The position numbers and the translations under genes are program-made. Positions 25,462 through 34,689 of a stretch of 64,000 bases of DNA are shown here, piece by piece. How positions within the stretch are numbered: the stretch's first letter is position 1; the number at the start of each line of letters is the position of its first letter. The notes beneath the pieces are model-generated. The model searched no databases. It was not told the DNA's origin and worked only from the letters and a program-made list of their open reading frames with translations. The stretch comes from Rugosimonospora acidiphila (GTDB lineage: Bacteria > Actinomycetota > Actinomycetes > Mycobacteriales > Micromonosporaceae): NCBI RefSeq assembly GCF_039543385.1, contig NZ_BAABJQ010000003.1:1-64000 (forward strand), given 5' to 3'.

Positions 25462-26427
25462 TCAGTTGAGTTCGCCCTCGAAGCCGCTGTAGACCTCGGT
25501 GGCCTCGGCGAATCCGAAGCCCAGGTGCCCGGCGAGCGCCAGCGCCTCGTCGATCTTGAGCAGGTTGTCGGCGGCGATCCCGGCCCAGCCCTCGCGACCC
25601 GGCGGTTCCAGCAGCGCGTCACGCCGCGCCGACAGCTCCGCCCGCACCCGCGCCACGTCGCCCGGCGCGACGAGGCCACCCACCATGTAGTTCTCGGTGA
25701 TGGTGGGCTCGCTGAACCAGCCGATCCCGGGAAACAGCTCGCGCAGCGGCGCGAACAGCGCCTCCGGCGCGGCGAAGCCGGTCGCCGGTACGCCGGCCGC
25801 CGCGCACAGCGAGGTGGGCCAGGTGTACCCGCGTGACATCCATCCCGGTGTCAGCGCGGCGGCCAGCTCCAGCACGCTGAGCGGCACCTCACGGGCCAGC
25901 AGCACGGCCGCCTCGAACTCCTCGTCGCCGTCGGGATCCCGCACCGTCGCGACGCCGCCGGCCAGCGCCGCGGCGCTGGCCCGCAGCACCCGCATCCGCC
26001 GGCTCAGCGACCGGGCCAGCTCCGCGTCGTCCGGCAGGGTGCCATCGGGGTCGGGCCGGACCGTGCCGGCCAGCCCCGGGTCGATCCGGGCGACCATCTC
26101 GCGGGCGAGTTCGTCGACGTCGTCGGGCGGCGTGGCAAGGTAGCGCAGCACGTCCGCCACGACCTGGCCGGGCTCGTCGGCGACGATGAAAAACGGCCGT
26201 CCCCAGACGATCAGGTCCGGGTCGGGTCCGTCGATGCCGCGCTTCTCGAACGCCTCCAACGCGCCCAGTGCCCAGGATTTCGCCCGGAACCGGACGCGGC
26301 GCAGGAGTACCGCCCGAGCGATCAGGTCGTCCAGGTCACCGTCGCCGCCGTGGCCGGCGATGTACGGCAGCAGGCGGGTGGCCACCAGGTTCACGTCGAC
26401 CGGGTGGAAGCTGGTGTCGTAGCCCAT
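25462..26427 (-). CDS. Unknown protein starting MGYDTSFHPVD
   Basis: I recognise this only as a conserved-hypothetical type of actinomycete protein. It is about 321 residues, soluble, acidic and without known motifs; the middle holds several VADVLRYLATPPDDVDELARE-like helices and the end reads AGHLGFGFAEATEVYSGFEGEL. The start may be ATG 26427, which begins the conserved part, or ATG 26487, which overlaps the MFS stop by 4 bp (26484-26487). The latter would make an MFS-unknown operon with coupled translation. Confidence 0.65.
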   Translation of the reverse strand: MGYDTSFHPVDVNLVATRLLPYIAGHGGDGDLDDLIARAVLLRRVRFRAKSWALGALEAFEKRGIDGPDPDLIVWGRPFFIVADEPGQVVADVLRYLATPPDDVDELAREMVARIDPGLAGTVRPDPDGTLPDDAELARSLSRRMRVLRASAAALAGGVATVRDPDGDEEFEAAVLLAREVPLSVLELAAALTPGWMSRGYTWPTSLCAAAGVPATGFAAPEALFAPLRELFPGIGWFSEPTITENYMVGGLVAPGDVARVRAELSARRDALLEPPGREGWAGIAADNLLKIDEALALAGHLGFGFAEATEVYSGFEGELN

Positions 26428-26483
26428 GGTCGGCGACCGTACCAAATCGCGTGGTCCGGGTTCCCGGCCTGACTTGTCGCCCG

Positions 26484-27749
26484 TCATCCGCGCGGACCGC
26501 GCGGCGACGGTTCAGCGTGAGCCCCATGTCCGCATTCTGTTTCGCGCGGGGTGACGGATGCCCGGCGTCGAGTCCCCAGCTCGGCCAGGGCGCTGGTGGC
26601 AACCATCAGCAGGGTCAACCCCACGCCGGCGAGGACGGCGACCGATGGCGCGGCCGCGGTCTGCACGGCGCCCACCAACGCGGCGCTGCTCGCGTAGCCG
26701 ACCCCGGTCGCCGCGTACATGACGGAGTACGCCGCCGCGTGCGCGCTGGACGGCAGTGCCTCGCGCAGCGACAGGGCGCGGGTCACCTGCACGCCGGATG
26801 CCAGCAGCCCGGCGACGAGCAGCGCACCCGCGATCCGGGGCAACGAGCCCGTGGTGGCCATGAGCGTGACGCACCCGGCGACGGCCGTTAGGAGAATCAG
26901 GCTCTGCGCGCGCGGCGACCCGGGCCAGCTGTGGCGCAGGCCGTACAGGGCGGCACCGGCCGCGGACGCGATGGAGAATCCGGCCAGCAGCGGACCCGCC
27001 CAGCCGACGCCGATAGACCGTTGCCGCAGCAGCGCCGGCAGGACGAGTTCGGCCAGCGCCAGCAGGGACATCGCGGCGGCCCCGGTGAGGTAGCTGGGCC
27101 ACGCCCGGAGGAGCGTTCGGGTCAGGTGGGCGCCCCGCCGATCGTCCGCCCGCGCCGCCCAGCCGCGCGGCAACGCCCGCAGCCCCCCGGCGGCCGCGGC
27201 CATGAGGGCGGCGGCGAGCAGCAGCGGCAGGGACGGGGCGAGGTTCAGCGCGAGCACCCCGACGAGCGCGGGCGCGACGGCCCACACCGCGTAGGTGAGC
27301 ACGGATTCGGCGCTCAGCGCGGTAACGACGAGGACCTCCGGCAGTTGCGAGGTCAGCAGGGTGCGCAGCGCTCCGGGCGCCGCCGCCGGTGCGGCGCCGG
27401 CGAGGACCGCCAGGATGGCCAACAGCGGCGGGTGTGCGTGGGGGAGCAGCCCGAGCGCCGCGAACGCGCCGGCCCCGACGGCCAACCCGGCCGCCAACTG
27501 GTTACGGGCCCGGTGTGGCTGTAGCCACGGCCCGAGCACCGCCGCCCCCACCACCTCGCCGATGACGTAAGCCGAGCCGAGGCCGGCGCCCACCGCGTAC
27601 CCGCCGGGGCGCTCGCGCACCAGGAATACGAGTGCGAGCGGTGCCATCGCGACCGGCAGTCGCGCGCCGACGACGACGAGGGCCCAGGCCAGCACGGGGC
27701 GGGTGGCGAGTTGGCCATAGCCCATGGCGACATCCCCGACCTTGTTCAT
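26484..27749 (-). CDS. MFS transporter
   Basis: The 421-residue protein has twelve predicted membrane segments, an Ala/Leu/Val-rich composition and a His/Arg-rich tail. The classical MFS loop motif between segments 2 and 3 is degenerate (LGPWLQPHRARNQLA). Such actinobacterial carriers are often exporters of small molecules, but substrate cannot be inferred. It shares an ATGA junction with the downstream unknown gene. A strong 17-bp-stem hairpin lies 31 bp upstream of the start and separates it from the secreted hydrolase gene. Confidence 0.8.
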   Translation of the reverse strand: MNKVGDVAMGYGQLATRPVLAWALVVVGARLPVAMAPLALVFLVRERPGGYAVGAGLGSAYVIGEVVGAAVLGPWLQPHRARNQLAAGLAVGAGAFAALGLLPHAHPPLLAILAVLAGAAPAAAPGALRTLLTSQLPEVLVVTALSAESVLTYAVWAVAPALVGVLALNLAPSLPLLLAAALMAAAAGGLRALPRGWAARADDRRGAHLTRTLLRAWPSYLTGAAAMSLLALAELVLPALLRQRSIGVGWAGPLLAGFSIASAAGAALYGLRHSWPGSPRAQSLILLTAVAGCVTLMATTGSLPRIAGALLVAGLLASGVQVTRALSLREALPSSAHAAAYSVMYAATGVGYASSAALVGAVQTAAAPSVAVLAGVGLTLLMVATSALAELGTRRRASVTPRETECGHGAHAEPSPRGPRG

Positions 27750-27779
27750 CCGGCCGGCACGCTCGGCGCCCAGCCGGCC

Positions 27780-27818
27780 GCCGCGCGGGTCTGATCATCC
27801 GGATCAGACCCGCGCGGC
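27780..27818. terminator. Perfect 17-bp stem hairpin between same-strand genes
   Basis: Arms at 27780-27796 and 27802-27818 are exactly complementary with a 5-nt loop. The inner part GTCTGATC/GATCAGAC is unusually AT-containing for a local terminator, so an operator role for the MFS gene is an alternative. It follows the CocE-like gene by about 70 bp and precedes the MFS start by 31 bp. Confidence 0.7.
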
Positions 27819-27886
27819 TCACGCGCTCACCCGGTCGGCCGCGAGCTCACGCCGGCGAGCGGCGAGGGTGGCCGACCCCCGGGTCG

Positions 27887-29725
27887 TCAGTGCCGGGCGT
27901 GAAGGGTGAGCGGGAAGGTGCCCTTGCCGACGCCGGTGAGCGTCTGGGTGTCCTGCGACAGGTAGGTGTCGAGGAACGGCGACCGGTCGCCCTGGGCCGG
28001 CACGTCGAACCGCGGGTCCTGCAGCGCCAGGCTCAGCCGCGCTCCACTGACCCGGATCGTGTTGCCGCTCGGGGTGTCGCGCCAGCTGCGGCCGCCGATC
28101 GTCCCGATCTGTACGCCGAGCTGGTGGCCCTTTTCGAAGGTCCAGTCGGTGGACTTCAGCTCGAACGAGACCCGACCCGCGTGTTCGATCAGCGCCACGT
28201 TCTCATCGAACATCACCCCCGTACCGTCCGGAGCGACGTCCCACAGTCGCACCGAGACGTTGCCGGGCGCGCTGGCGTTCAGCGTGACCTGGGGCGTGGC
28301 GGTGATGCGCAGCCGGGAGGTGGTCGGCGTGGACCAGCTGAAGTAGCTGTGCGTGTCCCCCGCCGCCGGCGCGGCGGCGAAGCTCTTCGCGGCGAGCGGG
28401 GCGGTGTCCGTCGCGGTGTCCGTGGCGTGCTCCATGTCCCACTGCTGGCCGACGGTCGTGGGGGTCGCGGCCGGCGCGGCCAGCGTCGAGGCCTGGCCGT
28501 CATCGACGTACTGCCCGTTCGGCAGGCCGGCCACGGTGGACGCCGACGGAGTGGGCCAGGTCGACTGTGCGCGCCACACGCCGGTGCTGTCCTCGATGTG
28601 GAACGCGGCGTCGTGGACGTGCGGCTTGATGCCCTTGAGGTATTGGTCGTAGAAGCGCATGACCTCGTCGAAGAAGCCGGCGCGGCCCTGCAGCAGCTGC
28701 CCCTGGGCGTTGGTCTCGTTGCCGCGGACGTGCTCCCACTGTCCCATCCAGCCCTGCTCCACGCCGTGGTGGTTGCTCAGGTACTCCTGGGCGTCTTCCG
28801 GCTTGGTGTTGTTCTCGATGAAGCCCTGCGTGATGAACATCGGCGTGCTCGTGCCCTTTGCCTTCGCCGCGAGGTTCCGGGCGCTCCAGTACGCCGAGTC
28901 GAGGTCGGGGTTGTTGTTGTTCTTGAGGTTGTCGGACAGGCACTCGGGGTGGGCCTGTTCGTAGGCCGCGTTCGCCTTGTAGCGGTCGCTGTCGTCGGCC
29001 AGCGGCGCCATGGTGGCGATGCCGTTGTAGGAGTTCGGCGTGCCGGTCACGTTGGGCCGGGGGACGCCGTTGCTGAACAGGTAGTTGTACATGTTCCACA
29101 CCGGCTCCTGAGCGACCACGGCCTTCAGCGCACCGAGGCGCAGGTCGTTGCCGACCAGGCCGGTCACGGCATCGTACGACTTGCCGTACATGCCCACCTT
29201 GCCGGTGGACCATGGCTGCTTCGCCGCCCACTGGATCGCGGCCTTCACGTCCGCCTGCTCACCGGGCCCCACCCAGTCGAGGCAGCCGGTGCTCCCGCCG
29301 AAGCCACGCAGGTCGACCATGACGTAGGTGTAGCCGCGGGCGAACAGGTTGGTGCCGCTGGTGAAGTCCTCGAACCGGTTGGACGGGCCGGTCTCGGTCC
29401 ACCCCTCCGGCCCGGTCTGACCGGAGTGGCTGAAATAGGGGCCGACGGCGAGAATCACCGGCGTCTTGGCGCGGGACGGCAGGTTCGCCGGCCGCAGCAC
29501 GTCGGCGTGCAGTTCGACGCCGCTGTGATCGGAGGACGGGAAGTATGCCTCCGTCCACACCGCGCCCTCCGGGACACGGGAGTTCTCCTCGTGAGTGATC
29601 CCCTGCTGGGCCGTCGCCGGTGCCGGCGCCGGTGCCGCGGCGTTCGCCGTGCCACTTACCGCGAGAGTCGCCATCGTGATCAGCACGCCGGCGGCGGCTG
29701 CCGTTGTACACCTGCGTAGGTTCAT
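27887..29725 (-). CDS. Secreted CocE/NonD family hydrolase (Xaa-Pro dipeptidyl-peptidase-like)
   Basis: The 612-residue protein has a signal peptide (residues 1-30, ending ANAA), an alpha/beta-hydrolase domain with nucleophile S183 in GKSYDA, oxyanion-type Tyr in VGPYFSHSG, and a C-terminal jelly-roll domain (about 400-612) with SRLRITATPQVTLNA, typical of the X-Pro dipeptidyl-peptidase C-domain. Such enzymes are S15 peptidases or esterases acting outside the cell. D141-R-G-F-G-G-S type motif (VDLRGFGGSTG) is conserved. Substrate is unknown; peptide trimming or ester cleavage are both possible. Confidence 0.9.
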   Translation of the reverse strand: MNLRRCTTAAAAGVLITMATLAVSGTANAAAPAPAPATAQQGITHEENSRVPEGAVWTEAYFPSSDHSGVELHADVLRPANLPSRAKTPVILAVGPYFSHSGQTGPEGWTETGPSNRFEDFTSGTNLFARGYTYVMVDLRGFGGSTGCLDWVGPGEQADVKAAIQWAAKQPWSTGKVGMYGKSYDAVTGLVGNDLRLGALKAVVAQEPVWNMYNYLFSNGVPRPNVTGTPNSYNGIATMAPLADDSDRYKANAAYEQAHPECLSDNLKNNNNPDLDSAYWSARNLAAKAKGTSTPMFITQGFIENNTKPEDAQEYLSNHHGVEQGWMGQWEHVRGNETNAQGQLLQGRAGFFDEVMRFYDQYLKGIKPHVHDAAFHIEDSTGVWRAQSTWPTPSASTVAGLPNGQYVDDGQASTLAAPAATPTTVGQQWDMEHATDTATDTAPLAAKSFAAAPAAGDTHSYFSWSTPTTSRLRITATPQVTLNASAPGNVSVRLWDVAPDGTGVMFDENVALIEHAGRVSFELKSTDWTFEKGHQLGVQIGTIGGRSWRDTPSGNTIRVSGARLSLALQDPRFDVPAQGDRSPFLDTYLSQDTQTLTGVGKGTFPLTLHARH

Positions 29726-30170
29726 CCGTTCTCCCGAGCTATAGGAGTGTCCCCGCCAGCGCTGACGCTAGTGGCCGACGTTCCGTTTGGCTTCGGTGCA
29801 GGGATGGATTTGAGGATTTCGACAGGTTGAGGGGATTGACGCGCGTCATATCCGCCGACCCCGGAGGCGACCGGTGGGTCATCGCACGCCTGGGCGGCCG
29901 AGCCGCCATTTTCGTGACGATGTGGCCGATTAGTTGATTTTGGGGGCCGTCGGGCAGATCCGAGTGAGCGGGTGGCGAGCCGTCCGCCGACGTGACTCCT
30001 TCTCGCTCCCGTGGGGGCCCGCCCGCGTGGCTAGGGCATCGCCTGGCAGCCTGGCCCGAGAATGATCGCGACCAACCAGCACCGTCACGGCTAATCTCGG
30101 CTGGAACGGCCGGCCACCGTTCGGCCGCCGCCGGCCGCGCCGCGAACCATGACCCGAACAGGAGAATCAC
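29726..30170. other. Intergenic region without recognisable gene
   Basis: This 445-bp divergent spacer separates the secreted hydrolase and the PPOX gene. The only pattern is a 12-bp perfect palindrome TGACGCGCGTCA at 29837-29848 placed 111 bp before the hydrolase start; it could be an operator. No ORF with a plausible SD was found. Confidence 0.5.
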
Positions 30171-30605
30171 ATGTCGTTGCCCCCGCTGCCCGACGATGCC
30201 GTCGCCATGCTGCGCCAGCCCAACCCCGCTGTCATCGCCACCCTCCGCGCCAACGGCGAGCCGGTGACCACCGCGACCTGGTACCTGTGGGAGGACGACG
30301 GCCGGGTGCTGATCAACATGGACGAAGGGCGCGTGCGACTCGGGCACCTGCGGCGCGATCCGCGAGTCTCGCTCACCGTGCTACCGGAGGGCGACTGGTA
30401 TACGCACGTCACCCTGATCGGCCGGGTGACGGACATCGCTGCGGACTCGGATCTCTCCGGCATCGACCGACTCTCCCGGCAGTACACGGGAGCGCCGTAC
30501 CCCACCCGCGACCGGCCGCGGGTCAATGCCTGGATCGAGATTCAGCGCTGGCATGGCTGGGGCAGCTTCAAGGACAGCAACCAGGCGGTGCCGCCCGCGG
30601 AGTGA
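30171..30605 (+). CDS. PPOX-class (F420- or FMN-dependent) oxidoreductase-like protein
   Basis: The 144-residue split-barrel protein matches the pyridoxamine-phosphate-oxidase-like family common in F420-producing actinobacteria: AVIATLRANGEPVTTATWYLWEDDGRVLIN at the N-terminus, then RVRLGHLRRDPRVSLTVL and a C-terminal IEIQRWHGWG. The K/R-x-x-N-L region for F420 phosphate binding is only loosely kept, so cofactor choice is open. AGGAGA lies 8 nt before ATG 30171. It appears monocistronic. Confidence 0.85.
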   Translation: MSLPPLPDDAVAMLRQPNPAVIATLRANGEPVTTATWYLWEDDGRVLINMDEGRVRLGHLRRDPRVSLTVLPEGDWYTHVTLIGRVTDIAADSDLSGIDRLSRQYTGAPYPTRDRPRVNAWIEIQRWHGWGSFKDSNQAVPPAE

Positions 30606-30901
30606 CGGCGCATCGGGCCCGGGCCGGTCGGGTGATTGCTACTGCGGCGACCCTTGTCGGATGTCGTCGCCTCGACCATTGCTATTGACATGTCTGGATG
30701 GCTTGGTTAGCGTCCGATCCAGTCTCTTGGGAGCATTCTCGCCGCGACATCCGCCGGCCGGCAGCCGGCGGGCACACGATGAGCGGTGGATCACCGGGCC
30801 ACGCAGCCGGTAGGGCAGCACGAATAAAGGGCATCGCCGCGGGCAGGGCCCGCAGTGTGGCGACGCGCAGCGCCCGCCAGGTGTCGACGCGTGGACAGGC
30901 C

Positions 30902-30982
30902 ACGGTTGCGGACACGGCCCGCGATGCGACGGTTGCGGGCACGGCCCGCGATGCGACGGTTGCGGGCACGGCCCGCGATGAC
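30902..30982. repeat. Three 27-bp tandem repeats, each a small hairpin
   Basis: Units at 30902-30928, 30929-30955 and 30956-30982 differ by only a few bases. Each contains GCGGGC-ACG-GCCCGC (first unit with one change), able to form a 6-bp hairpin. They lie in the 468-bp gene-free leader (30606-31073) upstream of the GH44 gene, ending 91 bp before its start. No other feature is seen in that leader. Confidence 0.85.
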
Positions 30983-31073
30983 CGGGTCGGGGCTGGTCGC
31001 CCCGGTCCCGACCCGGGCACCCGCCGCGCGGCCCGCCCTTCCCGCACCGCGCTCGAGCGGAAGGAGCACCCCC

Positions 31074-33095
31074 ATGCGCCGTACCTCCGTCATCCTCGCC
31101 GGGTTACCGCTGGTCGCCGCCACCGCGCTGGTGGCCACGCCGGTCGCGGCGGCCCCGGTCAGCGGCCCGGCGCTCGCGGTCGACGTGACCGCGGGCCGGC
31201 ACGCCATCTCCCGCGACATCTACGGAATGAACTTCGCCGACGAGGACCTGGCGGCGCAGTTGCGCCTGCCGGTGCGCCGGTGGGGCGGCAACGCCACCAC
31301 GCGGTACAACTACGCGCTCGACGAGACCAATCGTGGCTCGGACTGGTTTTTCGAGAATGTGCCGGGTAGCGCCGATCCGGCCGGGCTGCCCGACGGCTCG
31401 GAGACCGACGCGTTCGTCGACCAGGACGTCCGGACCGGTACCGACAGCATTCTCACCGTGCCGCTGATCGGCTGGGTACCGAAGGCCCGCGACTACTCGT
31501 GTGGGTTCAGCGTGGCCAAGTACGGGCCGCAGCAGCAGACCGACCAGTGGCGGCCGGACTGCGGCAACGGTGTCAGGCCGGACGGCACCCCGATCACCGG
31601 CAACGACCCGACGGACACCAGCGCCCCGGCCGGCGCCGCCTATGTGACCGACTGGCTCAACCATTTGACCACCAAGTACGGCACGGCCGCGAACGGGGGA
31701 GTCAAGTTCTACAACCTCGACAACGAGCCCGACATCTGGTTCCAGACGCATCGCGACGTGCACCCGAACGGCGCCACCTACGATGAGATGCGCGACTCGA
31801 CGTACCGCATCGCCTCGGCCGTGAAGGCGGCCGACCCGGGCGCGCAGACCCTGGGCCCGGTGGGCTGGGGCTGGAACTCCCTCACCCTGTCGGGGTCCGA
31901 CCAGCAGACCTGCGGCATCGAGGGCGGCTCGTGCTGGAGCAACCCGCCGGACCGGGCGGCGCACGGCGGCGTGGACTTCGGCGCCTGGTACCTGCAGCAG
32001 CTGAAGGCGTACGAGCAGGCGCACGGGGTACGGATCCTCGACTACTACGACAACCACTGGTACCCGCAGGAGACCGGGGTCGCGTTCGGCAACGGTGACG
32101 ACCCGGCCACCAACGCACTGCGGCTGCGCTCCACCCGCAACCTGTGGGATCCGTCCTATGTGGACGAAAGCTGGATCGGCACGGCGACCGCGCTCATTCC
32201 GCGCATGAAGCAGCTGGTGGCGGCCAACTACTCGGGCACGAAGACGGCCATCACCGAATACAACTGGGGCGCCCTGGACACCATGAACGGCGCGCTGGCC
32301 CAGGCCGACGTGCTGGGCATCTTCGGCCGGGAGGGTCTGGACCTGGCCACCCTGTGGTCCCCACCGACCGCCGATCAGCCGGGCGCGTACGCGTTCCGGA
32401 TGTACCTCGACTACGACGGCGCGGGTGGCACGTTCGGCGACACCAGCGTCCAGGCGACCAGCGGCGACCAGGGTCAGCTGGCGGTGTACGCGGCCGACCG
32501 CAGCGCCGACGGCGACACCACCCTGATGATCATCAACAAGACCGGCACCGACCTGACCAGCCAGGTGTCCATCAGGGGTCGGGCGCTGACCCCGTTCGCG
32601 AAGGTCTACCGGTACGGCCCGGACGACCTCACCTCGATCACACACGAGCCGAACCAGAACCTGATCGCGGCGCCGGTCGCCTACGGGCAGCCGCCGCTGT
32701 ACCTGTACACCGGAACCTTCCCGGCCAACTCGATCACCGAGGTGGTGGTGGGTCCGGGCGGCACCGGCGGCGGTCCCGGGGGTGGGAACGGCGGCGGGTG
32801 CGCGGCGAGTTACCGGGTGACCGGCCAGTGGCCCGGCGGCTTCCAGGGCGAGGTGAGCGTGCGCAACACCGGCGGCACGCCGTTCACCGGCTGGGCCGCG
32901 ACCTGGACGTTCGCCAACGGCCAGAAGGTCACCCAGCTGTGGAACGGCACCTGGAGCCAGCGTGGCGGCACGGTGAGCGTGACCAGCACGGCCTGGAACG
33001 GGTCGATCCCGCCGGGCGGCAGCCAATCGATCGGGTTTCTCGGCGCCGGCCCCGCCAACCCGGCGCCGGCGGTGAGCTGTACCGGCCACGGGTGA
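31074..33095 (+). CDS. Secreted GH44 endoglucanase/xyloglucanase with C-terminal CBM2
   Basis: The 673-residue protein has a signal peptide (1-26), a GH44 catalytic domain (about 35-545) beginning IYGMNFADEDLAAQLRLPVR and WGGNATTRYNY, a Gly/Pro linker (about 555-577) and a CBM2 cellulose-binding module (about 578-670) with the two framing cysteines and tryptophans in GWAATWTF, LWNGTW and AWNG. Family knowledge places the acid/base at E218 (NLDNEPDIW) and the nucleophile at E395 (ITEYNWG). Substrates are cellulose or xyloglucan. The start is fixed by AAGGAG 7 nt before ATG 31074. The leader carries 27-bp repeats but no LacI-type palindrome. Confidence 0.93.
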   Translation: MRRTSVILAGLPLVAATALVATPVAAAPVSGPALAVDVTAGRHAISRDIYGMNFADEDLAAQLRLPVRRWGGNATTRYNYALDETNRGSDWFFENVPGSADPAGLPDGSETDAFVDQDVRTGTDSILTVPLIGWVPKARDYSCGFSVAKYGPQQQTDQWRPDCGNGVRPDGTPITGNDPTDTSAPAGAAYVTDWLNHLTTKYGTAANGGVKFYNLDNEPDIWFQTHRDVHPNGATYDEMRDSTYRIASAVKAADPGAQTLGPVGWGWNSLTLSGSDQQTCGIEGGSCWSNPPDRAAHGGVDFGAWYLQQLKAYEQAHGVRILDYYDNHWYPQETGVAFGNGDDPATNALRLRSTRNLWDPSYVDESWIGTATALIPRMKQLVAANYSGTKTAITEYNWGALDTMNGALAQADVLGIFGREGLDLATLWSPPTADQPGAYAFRMYLDYDGAGGTFGDTSVQATSGDQGQLAVYAADRSADGDTTLMIINKTGTDLTSQVSIRGRALTPFAKVYRYGPDDLTSITHEPNQNLIAAPVAYGQPPLYLYTGTFPANSITEVVVGPGGTGGGPGGGNGGGCAASYRVTGQWPGGFQGEVSVRNTGGTPFTGWAATWTFANGQKVTQLWNGTWSQRGGTVSVTSTAWNGSIPPGGSQSIGFLGAGPANPAPAVSCTGHG

Positions 33096-33270
33096 CCCCG
33101 GTCGCCGGCCCGTGCCGCCGGGTGAGCGGGCGCGGGCCGGCGGCGCCGAGGTGGCAGCGGTCGTGCCGGCCGGTCCCGGTGGAACCGGGGCCGGCCGGCA
33201 CCGCTCAGCTGGTCACATGGACCGACGGTCAGCCGGTGACAATGGTCATACAATCAGCCGGCCGGCGGTC

Positions 33271-33319
33271 AGGCTGTGGTCAGGCCAGGCTGTGGTCAGG
33301 CCGTCACGCCGTCACGCCG

Positions 33320-33326
<7 letters not shown>
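33271..33326. repeat. Short tandem repeats at the 3' end of the threonine synthase gene
   Basis: Two perfect adjacent 16-bp copies of AGGCTGTGGTCAGGCC (33271-33302) are followed by GTCACGCC twice and a variant GTCAGGCG (33303-33326). The last unit runs into the stop codon of the minus-strand threonine synthase gene. The stretch lies between convergent genes. Confidence 0.8.
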
Positions 33327-34546
<1,220 letters not shown>

Positions 34547-34689
34547 GTGCCCTCCCAGGACCGGCTTCCACGGCGACGGAAGGGCGGTCGTAAGGCGGCG
34601 ACCCCCGAGCCGTCACGGCAAGTCTGCCTGGCGTCCAAATGCGGCCGCCAGGCGGCCCCGGGCCGGTCGGGGTGGCCTCCAGGCGGAGG

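Noticed and set aside
30902..30982. Possible CRISPR array
   Set aside because: The units are directly adjacent with no unique spacers and no cas genes are present; the same holds for the other tandem arrays.
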